From Microbacterium sp. BLY (GTDB lineage: Bacteria; Actinomycetota; Actinomycetes; Actinomycetales; Microbacteriaceae), in contig NZ_JAGKSR010000001.1 of assembly GCF_017939615.1 (NCBI RefSeq), positions 2,418,001-2,482,000 of the forward strand: a stretch of DNA of 64,000 nt, written 5' to 3'. The notes under the pieces are model-generated. The model did no database searches. It had not been told where the DNA came from and saw only the letters and a program-made list of their open reading frames with translations. The position numbers were made by a program, and so were the translations under genes. This document shows positions 24,744 through 32,415 of this stretch, in pieces (the stretch's first letter is position 1; each line of letters starts with the position of its first letter).

Positions 24744-26681
24744 ATGTCGTCATCACCCCCTGTCTCGTTCTCCTCGGTGCTCGTCGCCAACCGCGGCGAG
24801 ATCGCCCGCCGGATCATCCGGACGCTCCGCGAACTCGGCATCCGCAGCGTCGCCGTCTACAGCGACGCGGACGCCGACGCCCCGCATGTCCGCGAGGCGG
24901 ACGGCGCCGTCCGGATCGGTCCCGCACCCGCCGCCGAGTCGTACCTCGACATCGACGCGGTGATCGCGGCCGCGCGGGCGACCGGAGCCCAGGCCATCCA
25001 TCCGGGCTACGGATTCCTCTCCGAGAGCGTCGGCCTGGCCGAGGCGTGCGCGGAGAGCGGGATCATCTTCATCGGCCCGACCGTCGACGCCCTGCAGATC
25101 ATGGGCGACAAGGCCAGGGCGCGGGACCACGTGGCACGGAGCGGCGTGCCGGTGGTGCCCGGCTTCGATGCCCGGGGACTGTCGGACGCCGAGATCCGGG
25201 AGGAGGCGGAGGCGGTCGGTTTCCCACTCCTGGTCAAACCCAGCGCAGGAGGAGGCGGCAAGGGCATGGAGGTCGTTCTCTCGTCCGCTGACCTGCCTGG
25301 CGCCCTCGCCTCCGCTCGTCGGGTCGCGGCGTCCGCATTCGGTGACGACGCCCTCATCCTGGAGCGGCTCATCCGTCGGCCGCGGCACATCGAGGTGCAG
25401 GTCTTCGGAGACGTGCACGGGACGGTCCTGGCGCTAGGAGAGCGCGAATGCACCCTCCAGAGGCGTCATCAGAAGGTGATCGAGGAGGCGCCGTCGGCGG
25501 GGATCCCGGCGGACACCCGCGACCGGCTCCTCGCCGCAGCCGTGCGGGCGGCGGAGAGCGTGGCCTACGTCGGGGCGGGAACGGTGGAGTTCCTGGTCGA
25601 CGCGGATGCACCGGAGGACGCGTTCTTCATCGAGATGAACACCCGGCTGCAGGTGGAGCATCCCGTGACGGAGGAGGTGACGGGGCTGGACCTGGTGGCC
25701 CTGCAGCTCCGTATGGCGGACGGGCAGGCGCTCGATGTGAGACCGCGCACCTCCGGCCACGCGGTGGAGGCCCGGGTGTACGCGGAGTCGCCCGAGCGCG
25801 GATTCCTGCCCTCGACCGGGACGGTGCTGCTCTTCGAGCCGCCGGCCGGCGTCCGTGTCGATGCGGCCGTCGGAACCGGGAGCACGGTGAGCGGCTTCTA
25901 CGACCCGATGATCGCGAAGATCATCGCGTGGGCGGAGGACAGGGAGACGGCGCTGCAGCGACTCGATGACGCGCTCGCACGCACGGTCGTGCTCGGTGTG
26001 GAGACCAACATCGGCTTCCTCCGGCGGCTCCTTCACGACCGGCGCGTCATCGAGGGCGACCTCGACACCGGGCTCATCGAGACGCTCCTCCCGATCTCCG
26101 CCGCCGCCCCGTCGGCGGCCCTCGTCGCAGCGGCCGCCCACTGCGCGGCGCGCACCGCCGCGGACGGCGCCCCGCGACGGGAAGGCGCCGGCCCGCTGTG
26201 GCGGGCCCTCCCGGGCTGGCGTCTCGGCGCGAAAGCGCACGCGCCAGAGCCGTTCGCGGTCCTCACCGACGATGACGCGATCGTCACCGCGACCGCGTCC
26301 CCGGTGGATTCCGGCCGGGTCCGCGCGGCGAAGGATGCCGAAGGTGCGATCTGGGTGTGGGACGAGGGGAGGACGCTGCGGCTGCGCCCTCTCGACCGTC
26401 GCGCGCGGATGCGGCTCCGGCTCGCCGCCGCCGAGCGTGAGGCACGTGCCACCGAGCCCGAAGCCCGCGCGCCGATGCCGGGCGGAGTGGTCGCTGTCCA
26501 CGTCTCGGACGGAGCGACCGTCGCCGCGGGGGCGCCGCTGATGTCCATCGAGGCGATGAAGATGGAGCACCCCGTGCTCGCGCCGCAGGACGGCGTGGTA
26601 CGGATGCTGGTCGCGGTCGGCGACCAGGTGCGGCGCGATCAGCCGGTCGCCCGCGTGACGATGACGGAGGAGGACTCATGA
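24744..26681 (+). CDS. accA1: Acyl-CoA carboxylase alpha subunit: biotin carboxylase plus biotin carrier domain
   Basis: 645 residues. Biotin carboxylase domain: VLVANRGEIARRIIRTLRELG at the start (written through residues 12-32), the glycine-rich ATP loop KPSAGGGGKGM, ERLIRRPRHIEVQVFGD and the EMNTRLQVEH active-site strand. The C-terminal carrier has EAMKMEHP, whose lysine receives biotin. It carboxylates biotin with ATP and bicarbonate and hands it to AccD1. A GTG at 24735 overlapping the accD1 stop is an alternative start. The stop overlaps the next start by ATGA. Confidence 0.92.
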   Translation: MSSSPPVSFSSVLVANRGEIARRIIRTLRELGIRSVAVYSDADADAPHVREADGAVRIGPAPAAESYLDIDAVIAAARATGAQAIHPGYGFLSESVGLAEACAESGIIFIGPTVDALQIMGDKARARDHVARSGVPVVPGFDARGLSDAEIREEAEAVGFPLLVKPSAGGGGKGMEVVLSSADLPGALASARRVAASAFGDDALILERLIRRPRHIEVQVFGDVHGTVLALGERECTLQRRHQKVIEEAPSAGIPADTRDRLLAAAVRAAESVAYVGAGTVEFLVDADAPEDAFFIEMNTRLQVEHPVTEEVTGLDLVALQLRMADGQALDVRPRTSGHAVEARVYAESPERGFLPSTGTVLLFEPPAGVRVDAAVGTGSTVSGFYDPMIAKIIAWAEDRETALQRLDDALARTVVLGVETNIGFLRRLLHDRRVIEGDLDTGLIETLLPISAAAPSAALVAAAAHCAARTAADGAPRREGAGPLWRALPGWRLGAKAHAPEPFAVLTDDDAIVTATASPVDSGRVRAAKDAEGAIWVWDEGRTLRLRPLDRRARMRLRLAAAEREARATEPEARAPMPGGVVAVHVSDGATVAAGAPLMSIEAMKMEHPVLAPQDGVVRMLVAVGDQVRRDQPVARVTMTEEDS

Positions 26682-27829
26682 TGCACGATCTCACCGAGGA
26701 GGAGCGCGAGCTCGCCGCGATGGTCCGCGACTTCGCGGAGTCCGTGGTGGCCCCGCAGTCCTACGAAGCCGACCGCACCCACACGCTCTCGATGGACGTC
26801 GTGCGGCAGATGGGCGAGCTCGGGCTCTTCGGGCTCCCGTTCCCCGAGCAGTACGGCGGACAGGGCGGCGACTACATGGCGCTGGGTCTCGCCATCGAGG
26901 CGCTCGGGCGAGTGGACCAGTCGATCGCGATCACCCTCGAAGCCGGCGTCAGCCTGGGCGCGATGCCCGTCTTCCGCTTCGGCACCGAAGCGCAGAAGGA
27001 GGAGCTGCTGCCCGATCTGCTCGCGGGGCGCGCCCTCGCCGGGTTCGGCCTCACGGAACCCGAGGCGGGAAGCGACGCCGGAGCCACCCGCACGACGGCA
27101 CGGCTCGACGGCGACGAGTGGGTGATCGACGGATCCAAGCAGTTCATCACCAACTCGGGCACCCCGATCACGCGGTTCGTGACGGTCACCGCGGTCACCG
27201 GTCAGAGCGACGGACGCAAGGAGATCTCCACGATCATCGTCCCGAACGGAACGCCGGGCTTCACGGTCGAGCCGCCCTACGACAAGGTGGGCTGGAACGC
27301 CTCGGACACGCATCCGCTCACGTTCGACGGTGCCCGGGTGCCGGCCGGCAACCTCCTCGGTGACCGGGGGAGCGGCTTCCGCAACTTCCTCAGCATCCTC
27401 GACGAGGGCCGCATCGCGATCGCCGCCCTCTCGACCGGGGCGGCGGAGGGGTGTCTGGAAGCGGCGGTGGAGTACGCACGGAGCCGCACCATCTTCGGCA
27501 GCGCCCTCAGCACGCGGCAGAACGCGCAGTTCACGCTCGCTCGCATGCGCGCCCGCGTGCACACCGCCCGGCTCGCGTGGCATCACGCCGCCCGGTTGCG
27601 CGACGCCGGGGAGCCCTTCGCCGAGCAGGCCGCCATCGCGAAGCTCGTCGCGGGCGAGGCGGCGATGGACAACGCCCGGGATGCGACGCAGATCTTCGGC
27701 GGCAACGGGTTCATGAACGAGTTCCCGGTGGCCCGGCACTACCGCGACTCGAAGATCCTGGAGATCGGGGAGGGGACGACCGAGGTCCAGCTCCTCGTGA
27801 TCGCCAGGGCGCTCGGTCTCGCCCGGTAG
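26678..27829 (+). CDS. Acyl-CoA dehydrogenase (FadE19-like, short/branched-chain)
   Basis: 383 residues, FAD flavoprotein: the flavin-binding LTEPEAGSDAGAT, the loop DGSKQFITNSG, and the C-terminal FGGNGFMNEFPVARHYRDSK followed by IGEGTTEVQ. The glutamate in EGT occupies the catalytic-base place of SCAD/MCAD; classical isovaleryl-CoA dehydrogenase has its base elsewhere, so the enzyme may prefer 2-methylbutyryl- or isobutyryl-CoA, or be an isovaleryl enzyme of the FadE19 type. The neighbours place it in leucine or general branched-chain oxidation. It is coupled to accA1 by an ATGA overlap. Confidence 0.9.
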   Translation: MMHDLTEEERELAAMVRDFAESVVAPQSYEADRTHTLSMDVVRQMGELGLFGLPFPEQYGGQGGDYMALGLAIEALGRVDQSIAITLEAGVSLGAMPVFRFGTEAQKEELLPDLLAGRALAGFGLTEPEAGSDAGATRTTARLDGDEWVIDGSKQFITNSGTPITRFVTVTAVTGQSDGRKEISTIIVPNGTPGFTVEPPYDKVGWNASDTHPLTFDGARVPAGNLLGDRGSGFRNFLSILDEGRIAIAALSTGAAEGCLEAAVEYARSRTIFGSALSTRQNAQFTLARMRARVHTARLAWHHAARLRDAGEPFAEQAAIAKLVAGEAAMDNARDATQIFGGNGFMNEFPVARHYRDSKILEIGEGTTEVQLLVIARALGLAR

Positions 27830-27845
27830 CGTGGAGGGCATGACC

Positions 27846-28328
27846 ATGCGCGAGATCGTGCAGCGCGGCCTCTTCTACGAGGAGTTCGAGACGGAGGTGC
27901 GCTACGTGCATCGCCCCGGTCGCACGGCGACCGAGGCGGACAACGTCCTCTTCACGACGTTGACCATGAACACGCAGGCGCTGCACCTCGACGCCGCCTT
28001 CGCGGATGCCCAGGAGCCGTTCCATGCGCGCCTCATGAACTCGATGTGGACGCTGTCGACGATGGTGGGCTCCTCCGTCGCGCAGCTGACCCAGGGCACG
28101 CTGGTGGCGCAGCTCGGCCTGGGGGACATCGCGTTCCCGCATCCGCTGTTCGCGGGGGACACGCTCACCACCGAGAGCGTGGTGCTCGACAAACGCCTCT
28201 CGTCGTCGCGCCCCGGTCAGGGAGTGGTCCGGATCGCGCACACGGGCCGCAACCAGGACGGCACGGTCGTCGCGACCGCGACCCGGACCGTCCTCGTCCG
28301 CTGCCGACCGGAGGAGGAGACGGAGTGA
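27846..28328 (+). CDS. MaoC-like hydratase, probable methylglutaconyl-CoA hydratase
   Basis: 160 residues, single hot-dog fold of the MaoC dehydratase family, with FPHPLFAGDTLTTESVVLD near residues 97-115. The ATG at 27846 is seven bases after GGAGGG; an ATG at 27840 and a GTG at 27831 are in frame but badly spaced. In M. tuberculosis the homologue next to CitE (Rv2499c) hydrates itaconyl-CoA and methylglutaconyl-CoA, and its place here between the carboxylase and the lyase fits that step. The assignment rests on synteny, not on active-site proof. Confidence 0.82.
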   Translation: MREIVQRGLFYEEFETEVRYVHRPGRTATEADNVLFTTLTMNTQALHLDAAFADAQEPFHARLMNSMWTLSTMVGSSVAQLTQGTLVAQLGLGDIAFPHPLFAGDTLTTESVVLDKRLSSSRPGQGVVRIAHTGRNQDGTVVATATRTVLVRCRPEEETE

Positions 28329-29131
28329 GCGTCGAACTCGGTCCTGCCCTGCTGTTCTGCCCTGCCGACCGTCCCGAGCGCTTCGCGAAGGCGCAGGAGC
28401 GGGCCGACGCCGTCATCCTCGATCTGGAGGACGCGGTGCTCCCGGAGGCGAAGGCCGACGCCCGGAAGAACATCGCAGCCGCGGACCTCGATCCCGCCCG
28501 AGTGATCGTGCGCGTCAACTCTCCCGCGACGTCGCACTTCGCTGACGACCTCGAGGCGTTGGCCCGGTCACCGTTCCGGACCGTCATGGTCGCGAAGACC
28601 GAGAGCGCAGAGAGCCTCGACGTCTTCGGCTCCGCCTATAGCGTGCTCGCCCTGTGCGAGACGGCGCGCGGAATCCATGCGGCCCCCGAGATCGCCGCGC
28701 ATCCCTCCGTCGCCGGGCTGATGTGGGGCGCCGAGGACCTCGTCGCGTCTCTCGGCGGCACGTCGTCCCGGACGGCGGAGGGCGGCTATCGTGACATCGC
28801 GCGCTACGCCCGCTCCCGGGTGCTTCTGGAGGCGGGGGCGTACGGCAAGGCGGCGATCGACGCCGTGCACGTCGACATCGGCGACACCGAGGGGCTGGAG
28901 CGTGAGGCCCGCGATGCGGCGGCGTCGGGTTTCCGCGCGACCGCGTGCATCCACCCCAGTCAGGTGGAGGTCATCCGTGCGGCCTACGCGCCGGAACCCG
29001 AGACGGTCGCCTGGGCGCGAGGGGTCCTCGCGGCGGCAGCGCAGGAACGCGGCGTGTTCCGGTTCGAGGGGCGCATGGTCGACGAGCCGGTGCTCCGCCA
29101 CGCCCGGGCGGTCGTCGCGCGGGTCGGCTGA
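28325..29131 (+). CDS. citE: CitE-like HpcH/HpaI aldolase family lyase, probable (R)-HMG-CoA lyase
   Basis: 268 residues, TIM-barrel of the HpcH/HpaI class: DAVILDLEDAVLP, VIVRVNSP, LCETARGIHAAPEIA, GLMWGAEDLVASLGG and CIHPSQVEVIRAAY include the Mg-binding Glu and Asp and CoA-binding residues. Lone CitE genes without citrate lyase partners act as beta-hydroxyacyl-CoA lyases; the M. tuberculosis homologue cleaves (R)-HMG-CoA and citramalyl-CoA. The GTG start overlaps the MaoC stop by GTGA. It ends the operon. No classical HMG-CoA lyase is in the window, so this may be the only lyase of the pathway. Confidence 0.88.
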   Translation: MSVELGPALLFCPADRPERFAKAQERADAVILDLEDAVLPEAKADARKNIAAADLDPARVIVRVNSPATSHFADDLEALARSPFRTVMVAKTESAESLDVFGSAYSVLALCETARGIHAAPEIAAHPSVAGLMWGAEDLVASLGGTSSRTAEGGYRDIARYARSRVLLEAGAYGKAAIDAVHVDIGDTEGLEREARDAAASGFRATACIHPSQVEVIRAAYAPEPETVAWARGVLAAAAQERGVFRFEGRMVDEPVLRHARAVVARVG

Positions 29132-29137
29132 GGGCGG

Positions 29138-29725
29138 TCAGAGGACCGGCGACTCCTCGAGCAACCGGAGGTAACCGGGAGCGGCGACGAACCGGTGCGC
29201 GGACCCGTTCCGCAGCACCTCGCCGTCCCGGGGCAGCGTGCCCCCGGAGACATGATCGATCACGGCGCGGATCACTCCGCCGTGCGTCACCACCAGCACG
29301 GATTCGGCCTGGGGAGCCGACCGACGGCGGGCGTCCCTGGCGATCCGGTGGAGGGCGGCGATGGCACGGACGCCCACGTCATGGAGGGATTCGGCGCCGG
29401 GCACCTCGGCGTGCCAATCGCCGTAGGTGGCGATGTAGTCGGGGACGAGCATCCCCTCGCCCTCGCCGAACTCGCGCTCCCGGATGTCCGGGACGACGCC
29501 GGCGATCTCCAGGCCGAGACGGTCGGCGATGATGCCGGCGGTCTCGCTCGCGCGCACGAGCGGGCTCGTGTAGACGGCGTGGTGCGTCGTCCCGGCGAGC
29601 TTCTCGGCCGCCCACCGTGCATCCTCGCGGCCGGTCTCGTTCAGGGGGATGTCGGTGGAGCCCTGGATGCGGCGGGCCAGGTTCCAGTCGGTCTGACCGT
29701 GGCGGATGAGGGTGAGATAGGTCAC
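29138..29725 (-). CDS. Histidine phosphatase family protein (phosphoglycerate mutase-like)
   Basis: 195 residues with the phosphohistidine motif LIRHGQTDWN at the N-terminus, PLVRASETA, the acid in REREFGEGEG and the second histidine in VVTHGGVIRAV. Cofactor-independent broad-specificity phosphatases of this family act on small phosphates or nucleotides. The GTG at 29725 overlaps the stop of the sirtuin gene (GTGA); longer in-frame starts would run into that gene. The 3' end faces the CitE gene with a 6-base gap and no terminator visible. Confidence 0.88.
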   Translation of the reverse strand: MTYLTLIRHGQTDWNLARRIQGSTDIPLNETGREDARWAAEKLAGTTHHAVYTSPLVRASETAGIIADRLGLEIAGVVPDIREREFGEGEGMLVPDYIATYGDWHAEVPGAESLHDVGVRAIAALHRIARDARRRSAPQAESVLVVTHGGVIRAVIDHVSGGTLPRDGEVLRNGSAHRFVAAPGYLRLLEESPVL

Positions 29726-30561
29726 GAGAGCATCTCCTGGAGGGCGGGGAGCACGTCGCTGGTCCCGGCGGCGATGGTGACATCGGCCCAGGGGTCCGCA
29801 CGGGTCGGCTCGCGGTTGATGATGATCAGCGGGATGCCGCGCCGACGGGCGCGGTTCACGAGGCGGACCCCGGAGTTGACGACGAGCGACGAGCCGGCGA
29901 CGATGAGCGCGTCGCTGGAGCGGAGGAGCGACTCCGCGGCGCGGAAGCGGTCCTGCGGCACATACTCCCCGAAGAAGACGACGTCGGGCTTGAGCATCCC
30001 GTCGCAGACCGTGCACGTCGGCACGAGGAAACCGTCCGTGCTCTCCGGCAGCACATCGCCGTCCGGTGCCAGTGCGACGTTCTCCGGGACGGTGATCCAG
30101 GGATTGCGCTCCTCGATCTGCACCGCGATGTCCCGCCGGTCGAACACCTGCCCGCAGTGCAGGCACAGGACGCGGCGCATGGTGCCGTGCACCTCGATCA
30201 CATGGGAGCTGCCGGCGCGCAGATGCAGGCCGTCGACGTTCTGGGTGATGACGCCGGAGACGGCACCGGCGGATTCCATCGCGGCCAGCGCACGGTGCCC
30301 GGGGTTGGGGGAGGCCTGCGCGAACGCCCGCCAGCCGAGGTGGCCGCCGACCCAGTACCGCCGTCGCGCCGCCTCGTCGCCGAGATAGGTCTGGATCGTC
30401 ATGGGGTTGCTGCGGGTGCGCGCGCCCTCACCGCGGTATGCGGGGATACCGGAGTCCGTGGAGATCCCCGCGCCGGTGAGGAGGGCGATCCGCTTGCCGC
30501 GCAGCAGGGCGGCGGCGTGGGTGAGCTCGGCCGACGGCTCGACGGTGTTCTTCGCGCGCAC
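29722..30561 (-). CDS. Sir2 family NAD-dependent protein deacylase
   Basis: 279 residues. Sirtuin motifs in order: LLTGAGISTDSGIPAYRG, TQNVDGLHLRAG, catalytic His in VIEVHGTMRRV, zinc cysteines in CLHCG and CTVC, PDVVFFGE and AGSSLVVNSG. It removes acyl groups from lysines using NAD. Next to a region of acyl-CoA metabolism, it may deacylate acyl-CoA synthetases or similar enzymes, but no target is visible. GTG start with GGAGG upstream, and a TAGACT -10 box further upstream. Confidence 0.92.
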   Translation of the reverse strand: MRAKNTVEPSAELTHAAALLRGKRIALLTGAGISTDSGIPAYRGEGARTRSNPMTIQTYLGDEAARRRYWVGGHLGWRAFAQASPNPGHRALAAMESAGAVSGVITQNVDGLHLRAGSSHVIEVHGTMRRVLCLHCGQVFDRRDIAVQIEERNPWITVPENVALAPDGDVLPESTDGFLVPTCTVCDGMLKPDVVFFGEYVPQDRFRAAESLLRSSDALIVAGSSLVVNSGVRLVNRARRRGIPLIIINREPTRADPWADVTIAAGTSDVLPALQEMLS

Positions 30562-30626
30562 AGGACCTCCGGGATCGAGTCTACGGGGCGTGCGGGAGGC
30601 CGGAAGCGGGATGGCAGAGTGGAGCA

Positions 30627-31427
30627 GTGGACCTCCAGCATGTGACCGATCTCGCCGACCCGCGGCTGGACGACTATCGCGACCTCACCGACACCGCGTT
30701 GCGCGCGGTGCGGGAGCCCGCGGACGGCCTGTACATCGCCGAGACGTCCAAGGTGATCGCGCGTGCGGTTGCGGCGGGGCATGAGCCACGGTCCGTCCTC
30801 GTCTCGTCCCGTCGTGCCGACGAGGTGCGCCGGATCGTGGGGGAGCGGCCGGTGCCGGTGTTCGTGGTCTCCGACGAGGTGGCGGAAGGCGTCACCGGGT
30901 ACCCGGTGCACCGGGGCGCTCTGGCCGCGATGCACCGCCCGCCGCTGCGTCCGGTCGCGGATGTGGTGCACGGGGCGCGGCTCGTGCTGGTGCTGGAAGA
31001 CCTCGGCGACCACACCAACGTCGGCGCGGCGTTCCGTGCCGCCGCCGGGCTCGGGGCGGATGCGGTGCTGGTGTCGCCACGCTGCGCCGATCCGCTCTAC
31101 CGGCGCAGCGTGCGGGTGAGCATGGGGACCGTGTTCCAGGTGCCGTGGACGCGCATCGATGACTGGGACGCAGCCGTGTCGGCCCTCCGCGCCGGTGGCT
31201 TCGAGATCGCCGCGCTCGCGCTGAGCGACTCCGCGGTCGATCTGCGGGACTATGCGGCGCGACGACCCGACCGGGTCGCCCTGCTGCTGGGCGCGGAGGG
31301 CGATGGGCTCAGCCGTACGGCGCTGGAGAGCGCGGACGCGGTGGTGACGATCCCGATGTCCGGAGGCGTGGACTCGCTCAACGTCGCCGCAGCGGCGGCC
31401 GTCGGCCTGTGGGCCCTCGCCCGGTGA
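30627..31427 (+). CDS. TrmH/SpoU family RNA 2'-O-methyltransferase
   Basis: 266 residues: N-terminal substrate-binding part, then the SPOUT knot domain with LVLEDLGDHTNVGAAFRAAAG, LLLGAEGDGLS and IPMSGGVDSLNVAAAAAV, the three SpoU motifs. It methylates a ribose in rRNA or tRNA using S-adenosylmethionine; the target base is not predictable. GTG start with a GGAG five bases upstream. It is divergent from the sirtuin gene by 65 bases. Confidence 0.92.
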   Translation: MDLQHVTDLADPRLDDYRDLTDTALRAVREPADGLYIAETSKVIARAVAAGHEPRSVLVSSRRADEVRRIVGERPVPVFVVSDEVAEGVTGYPVHRGALAAMHRPPLRPVADVVHGARLVLVLEDLGDHTNVGAAFRAAAGLGADAVLVSPRCADPLYRRSVRVSMGTVFQVPWTRIDDWDAAVSALRAGGFEIAALALSDSAVDLRDYAARRPDRVALLLGAEGDGLSRTALESADAVVTIPMSGGVDSLNVAAAAAVGLWALAR

Positions 31428-31442
31428 CCGTCGCCGTCTGAC

Positions 31443-32270
31443 TCACTCCCTGCCGGGGAAGATGACCGGCGAGGGCTCGGGACGCTTCGCGGCGATGTGG
31501 TCGCCGGACGACTGGTGGCGCAGGCGGCGCAGCACCCAGGGAACGAGGTGCTCACGGGCCCAGCCGAGGTCTTCCGCACGGGCGGCTCGCCAGTTGCGCA
31601 GCGGCAGCGGTTCCGGCTGCATCGCCTCCAGGTCGTTCGGCACGTTCAGGGCCCGGAGCACCATCCGGGCGACCTCGTGGTGCCCGAGCGCGTTGTAGTG
31701 CAGGCGGTCGTCGTCGAAGAAGCGGGGGTCCTGCACCACCTTCAGTGCCCACTGGTCCGCGACGATGCAGTCGTGACGCTCGGCGATCGCCCGCACGTTC
31801 TCGTTGTAGATGGCGACCTTGCCGCGGAAGGGGCGGAACACCGGGGTGAAACCGGTGTCGATGCCGGTGAAGAGGATGACGGCGGCGCCGGTCGAGGCGA
31901 GCCGTGCCACGGCGTCCTCCAGCTGGGCGGCGATGGCGTCCGGGTCGGTGCCGGGGCGGATCACGTCGTTGCCGCCGGCGCAGATCGAGACGAGGTCGGG
32001 GTGCAGGGCGACGGCGGGCTCCACCTGGTCGGCCACGATCTGCGCGATGAGCTTCCCGCGGACGGCGAGGTTGGCGTAGGCGAAGTCGTCGACCTGCTGG
32101 GCGAGCACCTCGGCGACGCGGTCGGCCCAGCCGCGATGGCCGCCGGGGGCCGCAGGGTCCGGGTCGCCGATGCCCTCCGTGAACGAGTCGCCGATCGCGA
32201 CGAATCGGCGCCACGGGTGCGGGGTCTCGTTCGCGACGTACGGGGTCCTGGTCGATTCCTGATCGCTCAT
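31443..32270 (-). CDS. SGNH/GDSL-type hydrolase
   Basis: 275 residues, cytosolic. Block I FVAIGDSFTEGIGDP with the nucleophile Ser, block II Gly in NLAVRGKL, block III ICAGGNDVIRPG, and block V DDRLHYNALGHHEVA with the catalytic Asp and His. Such esterases deacylate lipids or sugars; the substrate is unknown. It is a clear paralogue of the gene at the right edge of the window, sharing the C-terminal PWV-RR-SSGD pattern. ATG at 32270 follows AAGGAGAG; the earlier in-frame ATG at 32285 lacks such a site. Confidence 0.88.
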   Translation of the reverse strand: MSDQESTRTPYVANETPHPWRRFVAIGDSFTEGIGDPDPAAPGGHRGWADRVAEVLAQQVDDFAYANLAVRGKLIAQIVADQVEPAVALHPDLVSICAGGNDVIRPGTDPDAIAAQLEDAVARLASTGAAVILFTGIDTGFTPVFRPFRGKVAIYNENVRAIAERHDCIVADQWALKVVQDPRFFDDDRLHYNALGHHEVARMVLRALNVPNDLEAMQPEPLPLRNWRAARAEDLGWAREHLVPWVLRRLRHQSSGDHIAAKRPEPSPVIFPGRE

Positions 32271-32415
32271 CCGGCTCTCCTTCACGAACGCGTGCGCGCA
32301 CGATGGTGACCGCCGCGCAGTGACCGAGCCTACCCGTGCCGCTGCTCGAGAGGGGGACGCGCGCGGCTTCGCGGCGGATGCCCCGGTGTCCGTGGGAGCG
32401 ATTATCGTGGAGTCG

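Noticed and set aside
26678..27829. Firm naming as isovaleryl-CoA dehydrogenase
   Set aside because: The catalytic glutamate is in the SCAD/MCAD position (EGT), so substrate can only be suggested from neighbours.
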